From Siphonobacter sp048595215 (GTDB taxonomy: Bacteria > Bacteroidota > Bacteroidia > Cytophagales > Spirosomataceae), in the NCBI RefSeq assembly GCF_048595215.1, contig NZ_JBMDWJ010000024.1:1-17005 (forward strand): DNA of 17,005 nt. Direction: 5' to 3'. Below are positions 6,709 through 13,518 of the stretch, in pieces. The notes under the pieces are model-generated. The model did not search any database. It was given only the letters and a program-made list of their open reading frames with translations, and had not been told where the DNA came from. A program made the position numbers and the translations under genes. Each line of letters opens with the position of its first letter. Position 1 is the first letter of the stretch.

Positions 6709-7320
6709 TTGATTTCCCAGCATCCCCACTCCTTAGAGGCCCAACGCGTATGGCTACAGCTTTGCCAGGGGGATTCGGCTGCCTTAAATCAGGTAGCGGA
6801 GTGGTATTATGCGGCTCTGCTGAATTACGGGTTAAAGCTGGAACGTGATCGGGAACTCGTCAAAGATTTACTACAGGAGCTTTTCCTGGAACTCTGGACC
6901 CGACGCGAGTCGCTGCCCCAACCCGAGGATATTAAAGCCTACCTGTTTGCCATCCTGCGAAACAAAATCTACCGATCATACCGGCAGCAATCGGGGTATT
7001 CGCACGAAGCGTATCCGGAGTCACTCGGCAGTGAGGAGCTGGGGGTAGAATCGCTGCTCATCCATCAGGAAACCCAGGAAGAATACCACCTGCGTTTGAC
7101 CAAAGCTCTCGAATCGCTATCTCCCCGGCAACGGGAAATTATTTTTCTACACTATTACGAAGGTCTCTCGCACGATCAGATTGCGGAGATCATGCAACTC
7201 AACCACCAGAGCGTTTATAATCTGCTTTCCCGTTCGCTCAAGGAACTCCGCAATGCTTGGGTCGTGGGAGGTGTTCTTTGGGTGGCGAATGCGTTGAGTT
7301 TTCCTTTCCCCGAAAATTAA
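6709..7320 (+). CDS. ECF RNA polymerase sigma factor, FecI-like
   Basis: The 203-aa product has sigma-70 region 2 at about residues 12-93 (ELVKDLLQELFLELWTRRE and the DIKAYLFAILRNKIYRSYR helix) and region 4 at about 134-181 (LSPRQREIIFLHYYEGLSHD and NHQSVYNLLSRSLKELR). No in-frame ATG precedes the domain: the frame is closed by TAA at 6703-6705, so TTG at 6709 is the probable start. The last 20 residues (WVVGGVLWVANALSFPF) are strikingly hydrophobic, a tail seen in other SusC-linked sigma factors and of unknown role. The next gene encodes its FecR anti-sigma factor, followed by an STN-bearing SusC receptor, so it should activate the susC operon when the receptor binds substrate. Family is firm; its regulon is inferred from position. 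Confidence 0.9.
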   Translation: MISQHPHSLEAQRVWLQLCQGDSAALNQVAEWYYAALLNYGLKLERDRELVKDLLQELFLELWTRRESLPQPEDIKAYLFAILRNKIYRSYRQQSGYSHEAYPESLGSEELGVESLLIHQETQEEYHLRLTKALESLSPRQREIIFLHYYEGLSHDQIAEIMQLNHQSVYNLLSRSLKELRNAWVVGGVLWVANALSFPFPEN

Positions 7321-7352
7321 TTCAAAAAATTTTCATCGTTTTTGGTTAGGTT

Positions 7353-7365
7353 CTGCGGCTACCGC
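7353..7365 (+). repeat. Small hairpin between sigma and anti-sigma genes
   Basis: TGCGG-CTA-CCGCA is a 5-base perfect stem with a 3-base loop in the gap between the sigma stop and the FecR start. It is too short to be called a terminator and has no U-tract; it may simply tune translation of the FecR gene. Confidence 0.25.
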
Positions 7366-7403
7366 ACACTCTACTATTGAAACGTGCACTGTTTTATTTT
7401 TTC

Positions 7404-8426
7404 ATGAAAAAATACCAGAATTTTGAAGCCCGTGATTTTATTCAGGACGAATCCTTTCGTCACTGGGTACGTGATCCGGCCGGGTCACAGGCTTTGTTCT
7501 GGCAAGAGTACCTTATGATGCATCCGGAACAGGAGTACGTGATTCGTCAGGCCCGCCTGTTTCTGGAGGAGATTTACGCCCATTACGCCGAACCCGTTCC
7601 GCAGGCGGAGGTACAGCTGGAACTGGAAAAGCTGAGGGAACGCGTGGCGGTACAACCCGTGCGTCGATTGCGAGCGTTTACCTGGGTCCGGTGGGCGGCG
7701 GTACTGCTAATTCTGGCGGGACTGGGATGGTGGAGCTGGCCGGAAAAACCCGCGACGCCCGAACCCGCTTCCCTGCATTGGGCCTTGAAAACCAATCCAG
7801 GAAAAGAACCCGTCACGGTACTGTTACCGGACGGCAGTGTGGTAACGCTGGAAAAGAATAGCCGTTTGTGGTATCCGGTACAGTTTCCGAAGGACAAACG
7901 GGCGGTACAACTCTACGGCGATGCTTTCTTTGACATTACTAAGAACCCCAATCATCCGTTCGTCGTGTACACGTCTGAATTGAGTACAAAAGTGTTAGGT
8001 ACGAGTTTCTGGATTTACGCCCGACCCCAAACCCAGAAAACGGTGGTTCAGGTACGCAGTGGTCGGGTCGGGGTACGGGTACGAACGAGTACCGCTGTTC
8101 CGACGATTCTGAATCCGCAGGAACAGCTTACGTACGACAAACGGCTGGACCGTCTGGACAAAATCACGCTGGTTAAAAAACGAGCCGTGTTCCGGGAACA
8201 GACGTTTGACAACGCTCCGGTGCCCCGGGTACTGGCAGAACTGCAACGTCAGTTTGGTGTCAAAATCAATTACAATGCCGAACAGCTTCGCAACTGTTCC
8301 ATCAATACCACTTTTAAAGAAGAAAATCTTCAGGAACGTTTAAGTGCCATTTGTCAGGCCATCGGGGCCACTTACCAGGTGAAAGGGGGACAGGTATTTA
8401 TCCAGAGCGACGGCTGTACACCGTAG
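7404..8426 (+). CDS. FecR-family anti-sigma factor, inner-membrane
   Basis: I place the start at the ATG at 7404 because MKKYQNFEARDFIQDESFRHWV is the usual beginning of these proteins; the frame is open from a TTG at 7377, but that adds only MKRALFYFF. The 340-aa product has a cytoplasmic N-terminal anti-sigma part (about 1-90), one membrane segment (about 94-112, WVRWAAVLLILAGLGWW), a periplasmic FecR domain (about 120-230, with LLPDGSVVTLEKNSRLWYP and VLGTSFWIYA), and a C-terminal DUF4974/STN-like domain (about 260-335, FDNAPVPRVLAELQRQFGV). It should hold the neighbouring sigma factor at the membrane and release it when the STN domain of the SusC receptor signals. Position, topology and domain order all fit. 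Confidence 0.92.
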   Translation: MKKYQNFEARDFIQDESFRHWVRDPAGSQALFWQEYLMMHPEQEYVIRQARLFLEEIYAHYAEPVPQAEVQLELEKLRERVAVQPVRRLRAFTWVRWAAVLLILAGLGWWSWPEKPATPEPASLHWALKTNPGKEPVTVLLPDGSVVTLEKNSRLWYPVQFPKDKRAVQLYGDAFFDITKNPNHPFVVYTSELSTKVLGTSFWIYARPQTQKTVVQVRSGRVGVRVRTSTAVPTILNPQEQLTYDKRLDRLDKITLVKKRAVFREQTFDNAPVPRVLAELQRQFGVKINYNAEQLRNCSINTTFKEENLQERLSAICQAIGATYQVKGGQVFIQSDGCTP

Positions 8427-8487
8427 TGCGGGCTAAAATCCACGATAGACCTCGACCCCAGCTTCAGTTCATTTTTCGTCTCCAGTA

Positions 8488-8504
8488 CATCCCTTGCCGG
8501 GATG
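8488..8504 (+). repeat. Short stem-loop in the susC leader
   Basis: CATCCC (8488-8493) pairs perfectly with GGGATG (8499-8504) around a 5-base loop. It sits in the 123-base gap between the FecR stop and the SusC start, where the sigma-dependent promoter of the susC operon would be expected. No clear -33/-7 pair is visible. Confidence 0.3.
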
Positions 8505-8549
8505 CAGGGAAGTATTGTGTCTACTCTAAACCGTAAAACAGTACCTATT

Positions 8550-11500
8550 ATGAAAAAATGGCTTACTTCTACCTGTATTGTCTTGTGGGTATTCGCCAGC
8601 TATTGCGGAGCGTACGCGAATGACTCGGCCGATCAGGAAGTGCTGCAACGCAGGATTTCACTCAATCTCGTAAATCAGGATGTGAAAGTAGTACTGCAAC
8701 AGCTGAGCAAACTGGCCGAAGTGCGGTTTACCTACCAATCCTCTTTGTTCGGCTCCACCCCAAAAGTTTCCGTACAGGCGCAAAACCTGCCTTTGTCCAG
8801 AGTACTTGACCAATTGCTTCGCCCGCTACAAGTAGAGTATAAGGTGGAAGCCCAACAAATTATTCTGATCCGGCAGTCGCCTTCGGCTCCCCGTACGGCC
8901 GTTGATACGGAGGTTTCCGGAACGGTAACGGATGAAAAAGGCGAACCCCTGCCCGGCGTAAACATTCTGGTCAAAGGCACCCAGCGGGGTGTCGCTACGG
9001 ACGTGAAGGGGCAGTATCGCCTCCGAGTCCCGGATGAAAACGCCGTATTGGTCTTTTCCTTCGTCGGCTTTACCCCGCAGGAAATTACGGTGGGTAGTCG
9101 TACCAGTCTGAATGTCGTTCTCAAAGCCGATGCCAGTGCTCTCAATGAAGTGGTAGTCGTGGGCTACGGTACCCAGCGGGCTCAGGATGTAACGGGTTCC
9201 GTGGCGTCTATTTCCATGAAAAACGTCAAGGAAATGCCCGTCGCAGGCCTGGATCAATCCCTGTCCGGACAAATCGCCGGGGTACAGATCAGCTCTTCCA
9301 ACGGGGTGCCGGGGGGTGGACCACAGATTCAGGTACGCGGGATCGGAGCCGTTGGAGGGGGCAGTCAGCCCTTGTACGTGGTCGATGGGTTTCCTCTTTC
9401 CACGACCTCCAATCAAACGTCCAATCCCATCAATGACATTCCCCCGCAGGATATTGAGTCCATCACCGTGCTGAAAGATGCCTCGGCTACGGCCATCTAC
9501 GGTTCCCGGGGAGCCAATGGCGTCATTTTGATTACGACCAAACGGGGAAAGACCGGAAAAACCAACGTACAAGTGGGCGTATACACGGGCTTACAACAAA
9601 TTCCCAATAAAGGAAAGCCGGATTTGATGAACGCTCAGGAATTCGCTCAGTTTCGCAAGGAAGCCATTTCGGATCGGATTCGGGCGGAGCAAAACCGGGA
9701 AGCTACCGATGCAGATATTCCGGAGCAGTACCGCAATCCGGAGCGGTTAGGCAAGGGTACCAACTGGTTTGAGGCCATGACTCGCGTAGCACCGATGACG
9801 GACGTGAACCTGAGTTTGAGCGGCGGCAATGAAAATCTGAATACTTACGTATCGGCTGGCTTTTTTCAGCAGGACGGTGTCGTGACGGGGACGAGCTTTC
9901 AGCGGTTTTCCCTGCGAGCCAACATTGATGGTCGGCTGAGCGACAAACTGCGGGTCGGGGTGAATCTGGCTCCCACCTTTACCCGTCGGCAACGCGGTAT
10001 TTTCGGCGGTGCGGGACGGGGGGAACAGGGTTTCGGTGAAGGCTTAGTGGCCAGTCCTTTGCCACCCGTGTACCTTTCGGATGGTTCCTATAATCCCATG
10101 ATTCAGAGCGATGGAACCTTCAACTACCCGAACCCGGTGATGGTTCTTAACGAAGTGGATGATTACTCAAATAGTACGCGGGTGCTCATCAACGCCTACG
10201 CCGAATACGAACCCGTGAAAAATCTGAAGTTCAAAACGACGTTCAATACGGATTGGCAGGACGGACGGGCCGAATACTTCCACCCCTCCACGATTGGGTA
10301 CCTCAATCAGAATCCGCCCACCATTCCCACGGCCCGCTATAACCGGAATTCGTACCAGAACTGGCTCAACGAAAATACGCTGACGTATCAGACTACTTTC
10401 AACGAAGTCCACTCCCTGACGGCCCTGCTGGGTTTCACCATACAGCAGCAAACCAATAAAGGAGCCTCGTTTACCGGTGAAAATTTTCCCGATGATGATG
10501 TAAAAACCTTTAACGCCGCCGCTCGTATTACGGGCAGTACGGGTCAGGAAGACTGGTCGTTACTTTCCTATCTGGCCCGCTTGAATTACGCCTACCGCGA
10601 CAAGTACCTGCTGACGGCTACCCTCCGACGAGACGGTTCCTCCCGCTTTGGGCAGGATAACCGCTGGGGCATTTTCCCTTCGGCAGCTCTGGGCTGGCGT
10701 ATTTCGCAGGAGGAATTTTTGAAACCGGTCAACTGGATCAGCGATCTGAAACTGCGGGCTTCCTACGGTGTTTCGGGAAATTTCGAAATCGGTAATTACA
10801 CCTACCTGAGCCAGATGATTTCCAATAACTACGTGTTGGGCGGAACGCTGGTGGGCGGTCGTCAGATGGAAACGCTGGGAAATCCCCGACTGGGCTGGGA
10901 ACGGATGCATGAGCTGAACGTCGGCTTCGATTTCGGCTTGCTGAGTGATCGTTTTTACATCACGGCGGATTTTTACCGCCGCAATACGGAAGACCTGTTA
11001 CTGAATGTAGAGATTCCACAGTCCTCGGGGTTTGGCTCGGTAATGGAAAACCGGGGGAACGTACAGAACAAGGGCGTCGAGCTGGCTGTTACGTCCCGAA
11101 ACATTTCGCGGGGTTCTTTTGGCTGGACGACGAATTTCAACATTGCCTTCAACCGCAATAAAGTGCTCGCTCTGGGTCGTAGCGACCGCCCGATTCTGTC
11201 CGGCGTAAGTGGCGAGGGCAATCCGACCAACATCACCATGCTGGGCCGCCCCCTGGGACTTTTCTACGGCTACGTGTTTGATGGCCTGTACCAGAGTCAG
11301 GAAGAAATTAACGCGGGACCAGCCTTTCCCGGTGCCGTACCCGGCAACATGCGGGTAAAAGATGTCAATGGCGATGGCGTGATTACGCCAGTGGATGATT
11401 TCGATGTTATTGGCAATCCCTATCCCAAGTTTACTTGGGGTCTGACCAATACGCTCAATTACCGAAACTTTGATCTACGCGTCCTCGTCACCGGTTCCGT

Positions 11501-11942
11501 GGGTGGGCAACGGCTGCATACGGCTTATGAATACCTGCACAACATTGATGGCGTCTTTAACGTCACCCGCGACATTAAAGACCGCTGGCGATCGCCCGAA
11601 CAGCCCGGCAATGGTCGTATTCCGACGACCAATGGCTCGGGCCGGGGTCGGGTGATGTTCCGGGATGTCAGCTCGTTGTGGGTGGAAGACAATGATTACG
11701 CCTGGGTAAAAAATATCACCCTGGGTTATAATCTGAGCAAAGGTATCGGGAAAGTCATTCGCAGTGCCCGCTTTTACGTATCGGCTCAGAACGCCATCCT
11801 AATTACCAATTATACGGGCAACCCCGAAGTGCAGAACTATGGTAATTCGGGTAGTAAATCCGGCACGCTGGTACCCGGCGTAGACTACTCCAGCTATCCC
11901 GTTCCCCGCATTTTCACCGTAGGTACGAATCTTAGTTTCTAA
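8550..11942 (+). CDS. susC: SusC/RagA-type TonB-dependent outer-membrane receptor with STN signalling domain
   Basis: The start is the ATG at 8550, which gives a clean signal peptide (MKKWLTSTCIVLWVFASYCG...AYAN); the frame open from 8502 adds only non-signal residues. The 1130-aa mature architecture is: STN/secretin-like domain (about 30-108, LNLVNQDVKVVLQQLSKLAE), carboxypeptidase-regulatory-like domain (about 121-192, VSGTVTDEKGEPLPGVNILV), the NEVVVVGYGTQ TonB-box segment (199-209), a plug (about 225-332, including ADDIESITVLKDASATAIYGSRG-type signature at 301-320), and a 22-strand-type barrel ending in FTVGTNLSF. SusC proteins import glycans or other large nutrients with a SusD lid. The STN domain ties it to the upstream FecI/FecR pair as a signal-transducing receptor. 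susD follows 20 bases downstream. The substrate cannot be read from the sequence. Confidence 0.95.
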   Translation: MKKWLTSTCIVLWVFASYCGAYANDSADQEVLQRRISLNLVNQDVKVVLQQLSKLAEVRFTYQSSLFGSTPKVSVQAQNLPLSRVLDQLLRPLQVEYKVEAQQIILIRQSPSAPRTAVDTEVSGTVTDEKGEPLPGVNILVKGTQRGVATDVKGQYRLRVPDENAVLVFSFVGFTPQEITVGSRTSLNVVLKADASALNEVVVVGYGTQRAQDVTGSVASISMKNVKEMPVAGLDQSLSGQIAGVQISSSNGVPGGGPQIQVRGIGAVGGGSQPLYVVDGFPLSTTSNQTSNPINDIPPQDIESITVLKDASATAIYGSRGANGVILITTKRGKTGKTNVQVGVYTGLQQIPNKGKPDLMNAQEFAQFRKEAISDRIRAEQNREATDADIPEQYRNPERLGKGTNWFEAMTRVAPMTDVNLSLSGGNENLNTYVSAGFFQQDGVVTGTSFQRFSLRANIDGRLSDKLRVGVNLAPTFTRRQRGIFGGAGRGEQGFGEGLVASPLPPVYLSDGSYNPMIQSDGTFNYPNPVMVLNEVDDYSNSTRVLINAYAEYEPVKNLKFKTTFNTDWQDGRAEYFHPSTIGYLNQNPPTIPTARYNRNSYQNWLNENTLTYQTTFNEVHSLTALLGFTIQQQTNKGASFTGENFPDDDVKTFNAAARITGSTGQEDWSLLSYLARLNYAYRDKYLLTATLRRDGSSRFGQDNRWGIFPSAALGWRISQEEFLKPVNWISDLKLRASYGVSGNFEIGNYTYLSQMISNNYVLGGTLVGGRQMETLGNPRLGWERMHELNVGFDFGLLSDRFYITADFYRRNTEDLLLNVEIPQSSGFGSVMENRGNVQNKGVELAVTSRNISRGSFGWTTNFNIAFNRNKVLALGRSDRPILSGVSGEGNPTNITMLGRPLGLFYGYVFDGLYQSQEEINAGPAFPGAVPGNMRVKDVNGDGVITPVDDFDVIGNPYPKFTWGLTNTLNYRNFDLRVLVTGSVGGQRLHTAYEYLHNIDGVFNVTRDIKDRWRSPEQPGNGRIPTTNGSGRGRVMFRDVSSLWVEDNDYAWVKNITLGYNLSKGIGKVIRSARFYVSAQNAILITNYTGNPEVQNYGNSGSKSGTLVPGVDYSSYPVPRIFTVGTNLSF

Positions 11943-11962
11943 CGATCTGACGCTCTAAACCG

Positions 11963-13435
11963 ATGAAAACATACCTTTTGTTCGCGGCCCTTTTGTTGAG
12001 CCTGACGGCCTGCCAGCAAGCACTCGATGTCAATCCGCACAGCTTTACGAGTGGTGATAAGTACTATAGCACGGAAGATCAGGTGTTAAAAGCCGTCAAC
12101 GGAGCCTACGGGCAGCTCCAAGGCTTATACACAGGTGATCTGTACGCGATGGCCGAAATGCGATCAGATAACACCACCTACCAGTTCAACGAAAGTGATC
12201 GCGGGGTGCAGCAGCGGGAGGAAATTGACGAGTTCCTGATCAATTCTTCCAACAATTACGTGCAAAATGTCTGGGCTGCTTTGTACAAGGGCGTCATGCA
12301 ATCCAATGTCATCCTGAGTCGGATTGATGCGGTTCCGTTCAAGGACGAAAGCCTTAAAGCCCAGTACGTGGGCGAGGCCAAATTCCTGCGGGCGGTGCAC
12401 TACTTTTATCTGGTGCGTTTATTCGGCTCCGTTCCTCTGATTACGAAGGAAATTACCGGACCGGAACAAGCCTTTACGGCGGAAAAAACCAGCGTTGATA
12501 ATATTTACCAGCAAATTATCAGCGACGTGCAGGACGCCGTGAATCAGTTGCCGCAAACGTATACGGGCCAAAACGTCGGTCGGGCTACGAAAGGGGCCGC
12601 TCATACCTTACTGGGCCACGTGTACCTGACTCGGAAAGACTACGCGAAAGCCATTGCCTCCTTCGAACAGGTCAAGGGCTATACACTGGTCAGTGATTAC
12701 GCCAGCGTATTTGCGACGACGAATAAAAACCATTCCGAATCGGTCTTTGAAGTGCAGTACAACGCCGATATGGAAGGGGAGAGCAGCAATTTTATCTACT
12801 CCTTTGGACCGTACAATGCTGGTGTACCACTCACGACATTTCAGGGCAATCTGGGTGGTATGAACATTCCCACGCGGAATATTTTTCAGGCCTACGAAAA
12901 AGGAGACAAACGGCGGGACGCTTCCATTGGGTACTACATTGATGCCGGTAATGTCAAGTATTCGGAAGCGTTTGGCCAGGATTCGCTGCCTTACATCAAA
13001 AAATTCTTTCATCCACCCTTCAAGTTGCAGGGCCGAACCGACGACAACTGGCCCGTCTATCGCTATAGTCATGTGATGCTCATGCTGGCGGAGGCTCTGA
13101 ATGAAACGGGCCAAACGGCGGCAGCCTATCAGTACCTGAATCCCGTTCGTCAACGGGCGGGGCTGGCTCCGCTGGCGGGCCTGAGTCAGACGGCCTTTCG
13201 CGAAGCGGTGTACCACGAACAACGGGTAGAGGTGGCTTTTGAAAACCACCGCTGGTTTGACCTCCTGCGAACCGGACAGGCACGGACGGTAATGAATGCT
13301 CACGGTGTCGAGGAGAAAAAGCGACTACCCCGCCTGAGTGCGGCTGCCTTCAATGTGCAGGATTACATGCTGCTATATCCGATTCCCCAGCGGGAAATCC
13401 GGCTCAATGGTTTTGAGCAAAACCCGGGCTGGTAA
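11963..13435 (+). CDS. susD: SusD/RagB-type nutrient-binding lipoprotein
   Basis: The 490-aa product begins with a lipoprotein signal peptide (MKTYLLFAALLLSLTAC) whose lipobox cysteine is C17, so it is anchored on the outer-membrane surface. An N-terminal SusD-like region follows (QALDVNPHSFTSGDKYYSTEDQ, then KFLRAVHYFYLVRLFGSVPL), then a TPR-like helical pair (GAAHTLLGHVYLTRKDYAKA near 213-235) and the RagB/SusD C-terminal region (HVMLMLAEALNETG, VYHEQRVEVAFENHRWFDLL). It ends FEQNPGW, the usual SusD terminus. It acts as the lid and substrate binder over the SusC barrel encoded just upstream, with which it is co-transcribed. The NDMEG-like loops and glycan contacts cannot be assigned from sequence alone. 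Confidence 0.95.
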   Translation: MKTYLLFAALLLSLTACQQALDVNPHSFTSGDKYYSTEDQVLKAVNGAYGQLQGLYTGDLYAMAEMRSDNTTYQFNESDRGVQQREEIDEFLINSSNNYVQNVWAALYKGVMQSNVILSRIDAVPFKDESLKAQYVGEAKFLRAVHYFYLVRLFGSVPLITKEITGPEQAFTAEKTSVDNIYQQIISDVQDAVNQLPQTYTGQNVGRATKGAAHTLLGHVYLTRKDYAKAIASFEQVKGYTLVSDYASVFATTNKNHSESVFEVQYNADMEGESSNFIYSFGPYNAGVPLTTFQGNLGGMNIPTRNIFQAYEKGDKRRDASIGYYIDAGNVKYSEAFGQDSLPYIKKFFHPPFKLQGRTDDNWPVYRYSHVMLMLAEALNETGQTAAAYQYLNPVRQRAGLAPLAGLSQTAFREAVYHEQRVEVAFENHRWFDLLRTGQARTVMNAHGVEEKKRLPRLSAAAFNVQDYMLLYPIPQREIRLNGFEQNPGW

Positions 13436-13453
13436 TTCATTTGATGTTACGCC

Positions 13454-13499
13454 GGCAAGGCCTCCTTTCCGACCCATGGAAAGGGAGGGAGACCTTGCC
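13454..13499 (+). promoter_or_regulatory. Large stem-loop between susD and the dehydrogenase gene
   Basis: GGCAAGG (13454-13460) pairs with CCTTGCC (13493-13499), and CCTCCTTTCC (13461-13470) pairs with 13478-13488 apart from one bulged G, around a 7-base loop; GAGA at 13489-13492 bulges on the right. No T-run follows, so it is unlikely to be a full terminator. Such a structure in a susCD operon could protect the upstream message end or attenuate the enzyme genes. Confidence 0.6.
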
Positions 13500-13518
13500 C
13501 TAATCTTCCGAAACCGTC

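Noticed and set aside
8826..9572. 248-aa open frame antisense to susC
   Set aside because: It lies fully opposite the conserved STN/plug region of susC and has no recognisable motif.
12608..13303. 231-aa open frame antisense to susD
   Set aside because: It lies wholly opposite well-conserved SusD sequence and shows no family features.
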